Assembly: GCF_900100435.1 (NCBI RefSeq)
Contig: NZ_FNEX01000010.1
Location: 62,001-126,000 of the forward strand
Reading direction: 5' to 3'
Length of the DNA stretch: 64,000 bases
Origin: Pedobacter sp. ok626
GTDB taxonomy: Bacteria > Bacteroidota > Bacteroidia > Sphingobacteriales > Sphingobacteriaceae
The position numbers and the translations under genes were made by a program. The notes beneath the pieces are model-generated. The model did not search any database and had not been told where the DNA came from. It saw nothing but the letters and a program-made list of their open reading frames with translations. Positions 36,988 to 45,900 of the stretch are shown piece by piece (positions within the stretch are counted from its first letter, which is position 1; each line of letters opens with the position of its first letter).

Positions 36988-37950
36988 ATGAAAAGATATA
37001 TATTGACCATGTTAATGAGTGTTACTTTAATTTACAGCTGTAAAAGTGATACACTCGATGTAAAAACGATAATTAAGCAAACAGAAACTATTGATATCAT
37101 TTCTGATCAACAGTTTTTGAAAGGGATTAACCTGCTGGGCTTGAGTTCTTCCAATTCCGCCCCTATTGATCAGCTTTATCCTTTTGGTAAAACAAATGGG
37201 GAGCCTGTTTGGAAAGTTGCACAATGGGGAAGTAGGTTTAATTTACTGGGTGTAACTCCTGAAATTAAGAATGATAGTGTGATCTATAAAAACGAAGGCA
37301 AGAAGTTATCCTTTTTAAAAGTAGGAGGGGAGGCCTTGGTAAATATGGAGGTTTATGCGTCAAAAGAATATAGGGCCCCGAGAAAAGAGGGAGAAGAATG
37401 GCCGCATTTATTATTAGAGCAAGGCACCAACCAGACAAAGCTTATTAACATGAAGACGTTAAATTATAGCATTAGTGCAAAGCTGATGTTTGCTGAAAAT
37501 AAAATGGCTGCAGATTATAATGCCGGAATGCATACTGCACAGATTAATTTATACCTGTTGGTCCAGAACATAAATAAGCAGTCGGCAGGTTATGGTGATT
37601 TCTTTTGGTTTGGACTGCCTTTATACGATTACCGTTACAGAGATATGGCGGAATATGCAGCACAGGATTTAGGTAAAGTGGATGCGACGAAGAAATTTAT
37701 ATTCGCAGTAGCCGCAAATACTTTGTTTGAAGGATCTTTACATGATAAGAATTGGATTTCGATTAACAAAGATATCTATCCACAGCTGATTGTTGCATTT
37801 AATAGGGCAAAGTCGACAGGGTATATGAGTACTACAAGTTTGGCAGACTTAAGTATTGCGAGTACAAATATTGGCTGGGAGGTACCGGGGACATTTGATT
37901 GTGGAATTCAATTTAAAGGATTAAAATTAATTGCTACAGCCAACAAATAA
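36988..37950 (+). CDS. Uncharacterised PUL lipoprotein, family shared with the gene at 50842
   Basis: Lipoprotein of 320 residues (signal ending LIYSC, Cys18). I do not recognise a named domain. The protein is clearly related to the product of 50842: both have DQxFxKGxN, then NGxPVWKxAQW, PHLL, and the block SAKLMFAENKMAADYNAGMH followed by LVQNINKQSAGYGDFFWFGL and PLYDYRY, with TNIGWEVPGTFDCGIQF near the end. Predicted strands dominate, suggesting a jelly-roll or similar beta-sandwich. In each locus it sits next to a predicted glycoside hydrolase, which fits a glycan-binding or hydrolytic role. Here it lies between two GH78-like genes, 22 bases after one and 8 before the next. Confidence 0.8.
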   Translation: MKRYILTMLMSVTLIYSCKSDTLDVKTIIKQTETIDIISDQQFLKGINLLGLSSSNSAPIDQLYPFGKTNGEPVWKVAQWGSRFNLLGVTPEIKNDSVIYKNEGKKLSFLKVGGEALVNMEVYASKEYRAPRKEGEEWPHLLLEQGTNQTKLINMKTLNYSISAKLMFAENKMAADYNAGMHTAQINLYLLVQNINKQSAGYGDFFWFGLPLYDYRYRDMAEYAAQDLGKVDATKKFIFAVAANTLFEGSLHDKNWISINKDIYPQLIVAFNRAKSTGYMSTTSLADLSIASTNIGWEVPGTFDCGIQFKGLKLIATANK

Positions 37951-37958
37951 GCTTTCTC

Positions 37959-40340
37959 ATGAGGATTTACCGTCTTGCTTTTTTCTTTGTTTGTTTCTTT
38001 TTTGTGCAGGTTAAAGGTCAGGATTTGCCCGTTAACCCTGTATTGTTAAAGGGGGAATGGCCTGCTACCTGGATCACTTGTCCGGGCGTACCACAACGTG
38101 ACTATGGTGTTTATCATTTCCGTAAGACTTTTAGCCTGGAGAAGAAGCCGGGGCGATTTGTGATTCATGTTTCTGCAGACAACCGGTATCGTTTGTTTGT
38201 GAATGGAGTTGCTGTATTGAGCGGACCTGCACGGGGTGACAAATTCAATTGGTATTTTGAAACGATAGACATCGGCAGCTTTTTAAAGCCTGGTAAAAAT
38301 GTGATTGCTGCCAAGGTATGGAACATGGGGGTACATGCAGCGGTAGCACAAATGTCTGATCAGACTGCTTTTGTGGTACAGGGTGATACTAAAAATGAAG
38401 AACAGGTAAATACGAATGGTGACTATAAAGTGATGGTTAATGAAGCCTATAAACCCTGTTCTTTAGATAATGGACAGAGGTTGGAAGCCTATATGGTAAT
38501 TGGGCCAGGAGACCAGGTGGATGGGACTAAATATCCATGGGGATGGGAACAGGCTGATTATGATGATCGTAAATGGAAGAATGCTGCAGGGATAGTACAT
38601 CCGGTTACTTCTGGATATGGAACGGATAACATCTGGACTCTGAGTCCACGTAATATTCCACACATGGAAGAAAGGATGCAAAGATTTGCCGTTGTGAGGC
38701 GTACAGATGGGATTAAGGTAGGTGATGATTTTTTAAAAGGGAAACAGCCTTTAACGATTGCGGCTCATAGCAAGGTGAGTATTTTACTTGATCAGTCTTT
38801 TAATACGGTCGCTTATCCTGAACTGCTGGTTAGCGGTGGTGCCGGGGCTAAGCTTACTTTGAGTTATACGGAAGCACTGGTTGATAAGGACAAAGAAAAA
38901 GGCGACCGGAATGAAATTGAAGGCAAAACGGTGATTGGTAATTATGATATTTTTGAGCCTGATGGGGGAAAGAATAGGCTTTTCAGGCCTTTATGGTTCA
39001 GAACATACCGTTATGTTCAGATGGATATTGTAACTAAAAACGAAGCACTGGTGTTGTCTGATTTTTACGGGAAATATACTGGCTATCCGTTTAAACAACG
39101 GGCTACTTTTAGCAGTAATGATGCTTCATTAAAGGATTTATGGGAGGTAAGCTGGCGGACAGCAAGGCTTTGCGCAGGTGAAACCTATTTTGATTGTCCG
39201 TATTATGAGCAATTGCAATATGAGGGAGATACACGTATCCAGGCTTTAATTTCATTGTATGTGGCTGCTGACGATAGGCTGATGAGAAAAGCAATGCTGG
39301 ATTTTTTGAACTCTCGGGTGCCAGAGGGTTTAACGCAGGGGCGGTACCCTAGCAATCGGGTTCAGGTGATACCACCGTATTCCTTATTCTGGGTTTCTAT
39401 GGTATATGATTACTGGATGCATAGAGCTGACGATGCATTTGTAAAGGATTTTATGCCTGGAATAAAAGGTGTATTGGATTGGTATGAAGATCGTATAGAT
39501 GTACGACAAAATATGCTTGGCCCCATGAAATGGTGGAATTTTGTGGATTATACAGATGTATTTAAAGGTGGCGTTCCCGACGGTGCAACTGATGGTAATT
39601 CGGCTGTAATTACCCTGCAATATATTTATACCCTGCAACAGGCTGCGAAGTTGTATGCATATTTTGGAAAATCGGCAGAAGCTGATCATTACAAAGCATT
39701 GGCGGCTAAGCTTGGCGAAGCCACTTATAAGCAGTGTTTTGTGGAAAGTAAAAACGCGATGGCCAATACACCCGAACAAAAAAAGTTTAGTCAGCATGCA
39801 GGTATTATGGCTTTACTGGCTGATGTGATTCCGAAAGAAAAAGAAGCAAGTGTGATGCAAACGCTTTTACATGATGAAAGTTTAGGACAAGCTACTTTCT
39901 ACTTTAGGTTTTACCTGATCCAGGCGATGAAAAAAATAGGTATGGGCGATTTATATTATGCGGAATTAAAACCATGGCGTGACATGCTTAAAGTGGGCTT
40001 AACTACGTTTGCTGAAAAACCTGAACCTGCGCGTTCTGACTGCCATGCCTGGAGTGCGAGCCCGAGCTATGACTTTTTATCGACCATTTGTGGGATCAAT
40101 CCGGCTCTGCCAGGCTTTAGGACTGTAGAAATTAAGCCTGCATTGGGCGAATTAACTGAAGTGAACGCAACGATGTTACACCCGGATGGTGAAATTGCAT
40201 TGCAATTAAAAAGGAAAGGTAAAAACGGTGTTGAAGGTATGGTAACACTTCCGCGAAGTTTGAAAGGGAAATTTATCTGGCAAGGAAAAGAACTGATCTT
40301 AAAAGGAGGAACTCAGCAAATCCTGATGGCCTCAAAGTAA
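37959..40340 (+). CDS. GH78-like alpha-L-rhamnosidase-type glycoside hydrolase (second of two)
   Basis: Secreted hydrolase of 793 residues with signal peptide LAFFFVCFFFVQVKGQ. It is collinear with the product of 34590: FVIHVSADNRYRLFVNGVAV, SGPARGDKFNWYFETIDI, barrel residues D412, E417 and D424 in DCPYYEQLQYEGD, then KWWNFVDYTDV and FAEKPEPARSDCHAWSASP. The acidic set and the Trp-rich cleft segment are kept, so both copies should be active. Differences are concentrated near the loop after WWNFVD and in the N-terminal domain, suggesting different linkages or subsites. Last structural gene of the operon; the sigma gene follows 162 bases later. Confidence 0.85.
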   Translation: MRIYRLAFFFVCFFFVQVKGQDLPVNPVLLKGEWPATWITCPGVPQRDYGVYHFRKTFSLEKKPGRFVIHVSADNRYRLFVNGVAVLSGPARGDKFNWYFETIDIGSFLKPGKNVIAAKVWNMGVHAAVAQMSDQTAFVVQGDTKNEEQVNTNGDYKVMVNEAYKPCSLDNGQRLEAYMVIGPGDQVDGTKYPWGWEQADYDDRKWKNAAGIVHPVTSGYGTDNIWTLSPRNIPHMEERMQRFAVVRRTDGIKVGDDFLKGKQPLTIAAHSKVSILLDQSFNTVAYPELLVSGGAGAKLTLSYTEALVDKDKEKGDRNEIEGKTVIGNYDIFEPDGGKNRLFRPLWFRTYRYVQMDIVTKNEALVLSDFYGKYTGYPFKQRATFSSNDASLKDLWEVSWRTARLCAGETYFDCPYYEQLQYEGDTRIQALISLYVAADDRLMRKAMLDFLNSRVPEGLTQGRYPSNRVQVIPPYSLFWVSMVYDYWMHRADDAFVKDFMPGIKGVLDWYEDRIDVRQNMLGPMKWWNFVDYTDVFKGGVPDGATDGNSAVITLQYIYTLQQAAKLYAYFGKSAEADHYKALAAKLGEATYKQCFVESKNAMANTPEQKKFSQHAGIMALLADVIPKEKEASVMQTLLHDESLGQATFYFRFYLIQAMKKIGMGDLYYAELKPWRDMLKVGLTTFAEKPEPARSDCHAWSASPSYDFLSTICGINPALPGFRTVEIKPALGELTEVNATMLHPDGEIALQLKRKGKNGVEGMVTLPRSLKGKFIWQGKELILKGGTQQILMASK

Positions 40341-40502
40341 TTTTAAACACACACAATTTAAATATATGACTGGGAATAATGTAAACTATCCAAACGATTA
40401 CCTGGCGAGATGGTACGCACAAGTTTTATTTAATATGTTAAGTAAGGGGAATTATGGATTGAAGATTTAAAAAATATTCTCTATTTTTAAGGAAAACCAG
40501 AT

Positions 40503-41093
40503 ATGACACTTGAACAGTTATCAGATAAAGAATTGTGGGATTCTATTGTTGAAGATAATTCTCAGGCCTTTGCTGTTCTTTATAACCGGCATTGGAAAAA
40601 GTTATATAAAACTGCTGCTTATTATTTAAAAAATGAAGAGGCCGCCGAACAGATTTTACATGATGCTTTTGTAGTACTGTGGAATAGACGTAAGTCTTTA
40701 AAAATAGAGAACTTTAGTAACTACATGTATATTACGACTAAGTATCATGTTTTTAAATACCTTAAGGCTGCAAAGGTTTCCATTGTTGATTATATAGAAC
40801 AATATGATGACCTGGATAGTGCGGTTGACTACAACAATGGAGCATTGAGATTAAACCACAAGGATTTTGAGACCCAGCTGGATCAATGTTTACTGGGGCT
40901 GCCCAAAAGATGCAAAGAAATATTTTGGTTAAGCAGGATAGACAATTTATCTAATGATGAGATTGCGGAGCAACTGGGTATTTCAAAACGAACGGTAGAG
41001 AATCAGATTACACAGGCTTTAAAGCATTTGAAGGCATCTTATAAGGAACTGTCTGTCGCTAGTTTAGCGCTCTTGTATATAACGTTGTTTTAG
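40503..41093 (+). CDS. ECF-type RNA polymerase sigma factor with no adjacent anti-sigma gene
   Basis: Sigma factor of 196 residues. Region 2: FAVLYNRHWKKLYKTAAYYL, AEQILHDAFVVLWNRRKSLK, NYMYITTKYHVFKYLKAAKV. Region 4: LLGLPKRCKEIFWLSRIDNL and SNDEIAEQLGISKRTVENQI. It follows the GH78-like operon and runs into the convergent response-regulator gene with only 10 bases between stops. No FecR gene is next to it, while the FecR at 26893 lacks a sigma neighbour, so the two may be partners separated by the operon they control. The alternative is a separate regulon. Confidence 0.93.
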   Translation: MTLEQLSDKELWDSIVEDNSQAFAVLYNRHWKKLYKTAAYYLKNEEAAEQILHDAFVVLWNRRKSLKIENFSNYMYITTKYHVFKYLKAAKVSIVDYIEQYDDLDSAVDYNNGALRLNHKDFETQLDQCLLGLPKRCKEIFWLSRIDNLSNDEIAEQLGISKRTVENQITQALKHLKASYKELSVASLALLYITLF

Positions 41094-41103
41094 GAAAACC
41101 AGT

Positions 41104-41865
41104 TTATCTGTCCAGCCACTCTTTAAAAGCAATGGATTTATCTCTGCTCAGTACTACTTCTTCTTCCGCAGGAGGCAGCAATTCTACTTTGAGCTTACCG
41201 TTAAAAAAGACATGTATTTTGCATACCGCAGTATTACAGACCAGATATTGCCTGGTGATCCTGAAAAATAACGAAGGATTAATCTCTTTTTCCAGCTCTT
41301 CCAGCGTCTGACTGATATAGTGTTTCTCTCCTTTATGAGTCACCAGAAATGTGGTTCTAAATGAAGAACCAAAATAGGCAATGTCTTCCACTGCAACAGA
41401 AATCAGCTGATCTCTGAAAGTTATCAGGAAACGGGATCTATAAATAATCTGCTTTGATTGAATCTGACCAAACAACTGTATCATCGCCTCATAATCCGGT
41501 TTACGTTGTTGCATACTGAATTTATGAAGTGACTGTTCCAATGCCTCTTTATCAATTGGCTTTAACAGGTAATCCACACTGTTTACTTTAAATGCCTGCA
41601 GCGCATATTCATCATAAGCTGTAGTAAAAATCACGGGTGCCTGCAGCTCTACGTTTTTATAAATTTCGAAGCTCAGCCCATCGCTTAACCTGATGTCCAT
41701 GAAAATCAGGGAAGGGGCGGGGTTGCTCTTCAGCCAGATGACGGCCTCTTTTACCGTCTGCAGCCGCCCGACGATCTGAACAGGATAAGCAGATTCATTG
41801 AGCAGCTTTTCTAATCGCCTGGCGTTGGGCAATTCATCTTCTATAATTAAACTATCTATGGTCAT
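41104..41865 (-). CDS. LytTR-family response regulator
   Basis: Cytoplasmic response regulator. I use the ATG at 41865, giving 253 residues that begin directly with the receiver domain (MTIDSLIIEDELPNARRLEK); a longer frame from 41955 would add residues encoded within the kinase gene. Receiver acceptor D57 in LIFMDIRLSDG, with FTTAYDEYALQAFKVNSVDY and LLKPI following. The C-terminal LytTR DNA-binding domain spans about 150-250 (FRDQLISVAVEDIAYFGSSF, FFRITRQYLVCNTAVCKIHV). Start and kinase stop overlap by 14 bases, so the pair is translationally coupled. Likely regulates the efflux operon. Confidence 0.93.
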   Translation of the reverse strand: MTIDSLIIEDELPNARRLEKLLNESAYPVQIVGRLQTVKEAVIWLKSNPAPSLIFMDIRLSDGLSFEIYKNVELQAPVIFTTAYDEYALQAFKVNSVDYLLKPIDKEALEQSLHKFSMQQRKPDYEAMIQLFGQIQSKQIIYRSRFLITFRDQLISVAVEDIAYFGSSFRTTFLVTHKGEKHYISQTLEELEKEINPSLFFRITRQYLVCNTAVCKIHVFFNGKLKVELLPPAEEEVVLSRDKSIAFKEWLDR

Positions 41866-42916
41866 AGGGTAGCAGGGGGATTTTAACTTGAAAGCGATTT
41901 GAAGTCTCAATAACGACAGGGGTTTTATTCGATAATAAAAGGTATCGTTCTTCAATGTTTTTCAAACCCATCTTAGAGCTTAACTCTACATGGGTTTTCA
42001 GGTTGATGTTATTTTCTACAAAAAGATGATCTTTTAATCCGTAGATCCGGATGTGCAGGGGCTCAGATACACTGATCACATTGTGTTTAATCGCATTTTC
42101 TATCAGCAATTGTAAGGTAATAGGAGCGATCCCTGAGCCCAACATTTCATTAGGAATATCTATTAATAATGCAATTCGGTCCCCATAACGTATTTCATAC
42201 AAAAAGAAATAGGACCTGATAAAAGACAACTCTTCTTTCAAAGCAATGACACTCTGACTCCGGTTGGAAAGTAAATACCGGTATACGGAAGAAAGCTGCT
42301 GAAGAAACTTAACCGCAATGTCTTTATCTTCTTCAATCAAAGCCGTCAACGTGCTGAAATTATTGAATAAAAAATGGGGGTCTATCTGGGCTTTTAATGC
42401 ATCTAGCTGCGCCTGCGTCACCGATTGCTTCAATTTCACGGATTCCAGCTCTGCATCAGTCCATTTGTGCAAAAAATAGTCTATCGTAAAAGCGGCGGTA
42501 TTCAATAAAGAAATGAGTACACCGAGCACAAGGGCCTGGCGGATCAGCAGCTCCGTCAGGAATTCAAAAGCACTTAATGAAACCGCCTGAATCAACATTG
42601 ATGTTCCATAAAACATCACCGTGAGCAGCACGATCTGGATGATCAGCTGTAAGAGAAAACGATTGACCGGTGATTTTTCCCAGGGTAAAAACTGATTGAG
42701 TGTCCTGGTAATCAGGATCGCTGATTCTATCGTCACAATGACAAAATAACTCAGGTAAAACAACTCGAGGAAATAATCGTAAAAGGTATAATCAGCATAG
42801 GATTTCATGTGATCATCACTGATCATGAAAAAGAACAATAAGTAAATGATTACTGTTAGAAAAGGGTATCCGTAGAATCTAAACAACCGGTAAGTTAATT
42901 TTTGCATCAGAATCAA
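41852..42916 (-). CDS. LytS-type sensor histidine kinase (His_kinase family)
   Basis: Membrane sensor kinase, 354 residues (an ATG three codons in, at 42907, is also possible). Four hydrophobic segments fill the first 150 residues (FYGYPFLTVIIYLLFFFMI, YFVIVTIESAILI, LLQLIIQIVLLTVMFYGTSM, LVLGVLISLLNTAAF). The phospho-acceptor motif AQIDPHFLFNNFSTLTALIE lies around residue 180, and the ATP-binding end has LQLLIENAIKHNVI. The sensor part has no recognised ligand domain. It follows the pump gene by 78 bases on the same strand and is probably transcribed with it, suggesting efflux stress sensing. Confidence 0.93.
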   Translation of the reverse strand: MILMQKLTYRLFRFYGYPFLTVIIYLLFFFMISDDHMKSYADYTFYDYFLELFYLSYFVIVTIESAILITRTLNQFLPWEKSPVNRFLLQLIIQIVLLTVMFYGTSMLIQAVSLSAFEFLTELLIRQALVLGVLISLLNTAAFTIDYFLHKWTDAELESVKLKQSVTQAQLDALKAQIDPHFLFNNFSTLTALIEEDKDIAVKFLQQLSSVYRYLLSNRSQSVIALKEELSFIRSYFFLYEIRYGDRIALLIDIPNEMLGSGIAPITLQLLIENAIKHNVISVSEPLHIRIYGLKDHLFVENNINLKTHVELSSKMGLKNIEERYLLLSNKTPVVIETSNRFQVKIPLLPYDHR

Positions 42917-42994
42917 GATCTTATGGTTTTAAACGGGATCAAAAACAAAACTACGAGAATCAACAACAGCATTAGATATATTTTTATCAGGAAC

Positions 42995-45900
42995 TTAAAA
43001 AAGTTGATTACTGGCTCTGAGATAAGCCGTTTGCGCCATCAAATAGGCATAAGCGGCTTGTAAGTGGTTATTTTTAACCTGAATCAGGCTCAGCTCTGCA
43101 TCTGCAACCTCATGGTATTTCACCACACCCTTTTGCCACCTGCTGCTGATCAGCTGAAGGTTCCGCTCTGCGGAAGGAATGATTTTTCCCTGGTGTTCCC
43201 ATTCCAGCCAGGTGGTCCTCAGGTTGTTCTTCGCATTTAGCAATTCCAAAGACATGTCCTGATTCAACTGTATTTTTTGCAACTCAGCAATCTTAACACT
43301 GGTCTGGGCTTGTTTTACCCTGTTGCTCGTTTTAAATCCAGAGAAAATAGGCACCGTCAACCGGAGACCTACAAACATACTGTTCGGCCATTCGTAATCC
43401 CCGAACCTGAAATTTTCTGCCTGAGTCTGCAGCTGATACTGACTGATGAAATTAAGGCTTGGCAGGCATTTACTTTTCTGCAGTTCGATCTGATTCATGG
43501 CAGCCTTGATGTGAATGTTGTTCCTAATCATTTCCGGACGGTTTTCAAGGACTATACTATCCCCTAAGTCCAATGACGCTACTCCTGTAAATGGAGCTGC
43601 ATCCACCTTCAACTCGTCGCTCAAGTCAACTTCTGTTGCTAATGGCAGCTGAATTAAGTTTTTTAGGAAATTCTTTGATTGATGGATTTCATTATCCGAC
43701 CTCAATTCGTTGATTTTCATGGATTCCAGATTGATAAATGCAGATAGGGTATCTGCCGGGACGGCCATCCCTTGTTTCACCAGATTCCGGCTGTTTCTTA
43801 AATTGAATTCTGCCCGCTTAATCGATTGTTTAACCAGTGTTTTTCCCGCTTCTGTTGCCAGGACATGGTAATAAGCCCTTCTGATTTCATCAGCTAGCTG
43901 CGTTTTTGACAGTAGGGTATTCACTTTGCTCAGTTGTTCATCCCATTTTGCAGCCGCTATCTCTTTATAAATTTCTCTGTTAAAAATAGGCATGGTCAAC
44001 GTTCCGGTCAGGGAATAGGCGTTTTTTGAGGCTGCATTTATTGGGGTCAGATTTTTATCATCCAGCGTTAAGGCACCATCAGGAGCAACACCAACAGTCG
44101 GGAAAAACATCACCGGCGATTTCACATTCCTGAAGTATTCACCCGAGGCAGAAATATCAGGATACAAATTCCCCTGGCTTTCCGACCTGAAATGTCGGGC
44201 CTTCAGTTCCTCCAGCTCCGCCTGTTTAATCTGTATATTTTCAGACAGCCCTTTATCTAATGCCTCCTTAAGGCTCAATTTCCGGTTTTGCGCCAAGGCC
44301 AGATTTCCTGCAAAAAGCAACAACAGAAAGGCCCCCGTTATTTTTGCAATTCCAGATAATGCAGGAATGCCTTTTGACAGTTCAATTTTTGGCTGCTCTG
44401 CATCTCGGCCAGATGTTTTTCCACCAGATGTTTTTTCTAATATTCTGGTGATCAGGTCGTAAATCACAGGAACCACAAATAAGGTCAAGAACATGGAACT
44501 GCTCAGTCCGCCAATCAATACCCAGGCCAGTCCGCTATTCATTTCTGCTGCGGCACCTTTTGCCAATGCCAGTGGCAACATCCCGATCACCATGGCCAGG
44601 GTAGTCATTAAAATAGGCCTTAAACGTGTACTTCCTGCATCCAGTAAAGCATCCATGAGCGATTTGCCTTCTGCTCTGGCCTCGTTCGTCCGGTCCACCA
44701 GCAGGATGGCATTTTTAGCCACCAGTCCCATCATCATAATCAGGCCGAGAATGGAAAAGACATTGAGACTCTTCGCCGTTAAGGCAAGTGCTAAAAACGC
44801 ACCTACAGCTGCTACGGGGATAGAAAACAGCACCACAAAGGGGTATGCCCAATTGTTATACAAGGCCACCATGATCAGGTAAATCAGGGTAAATGACGAC
44901 AGCAGGGCAAGCCCAAGCTGGTTAAAGGCATCATCTTGCAACTCCAGATCACCTTCATAGGAGATTTTTACACCCGCAGGGACGTTAACTTTTGCCACCG
45001 CAGCCTTAATGTCTTCTCCAACATCACCAACCGGTCTTCCTGTTACCTGTGATAACAGTACAAGGCTTGCTTGTTTTGCCCTTCTCTGGAGGTTGGTGGC
45101 ACTGGATTTCAGCACTACTTTCGCAAACTGGTCCAGGTAAACCAATTCTCCTTTATCATTGGTAAAGCTGTATTTCGGCAACATCGCGGTATGGTTATGC
45201 TGGTCCTGCTGCAATTGAATCCTCACATTCACATCTTCTGCAGTACCTCTGAACTTCAGCTCATCATAACCATTAATGGCGCTCCTCATATTGGCAGCAA
45301 CCACTCCCGGGTCCAGGCCTAAGAATGCAGCCTTTTCACGATTGATCTCGATCTCAATTTCGGGCTTGCCTTCTTCTGAGGACATGCGGGGAGTTACCAC
45401 ACCAGCGGTTTTACGCATAATGTCCATGAGCTGTCCCGCAGCAGCAAAAACACTGTCCCGTTCATTTCCGGACAAAAGGATCTGAATTGGCGCATCATTG
45501 GCCCCAAATAATCCGATAGGGGAAACCCTGGCCTTTACACCAGGCACTTCCATCGCCAATGCACGAACTTCCCTGCTCAGATCGTTAAGGGATTTGCGCC
45601 GTTCCTTTCCTGGTTTTAAGGAAATATTGATGGACGCTACATTGCCAATGTTATTTTCGCCAAAACCGTCCGACTGATACCCTACATTGGTAAACAGTTT
45701 GGTGATTTCAGGTACTGATTTCAATTTTGCTTCTACGGCCTTTACCGCATCATCGGTAGCTGATAGTTTTGTGCCCGGCTGCATGTCGATCAATAAGGAG
45801 AGTTCGCCCTTATCCGTGGCCGGTGTAAATTCAGAACCTACAATGCCCGTGAGTACCAGACTTAGAGAAGCGATCAGCAAGCTAATGGTAATCAGTAAGG

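Noticed and set aside
40366..40470. 34-codon frame (starts MTGNNVNYPNDYLARWYAQ) between a GH78-like gene and an ECF sigma gene
   Set aside because: Too short and unlike any family I know; could be a relic or chance. Not called as a gene.
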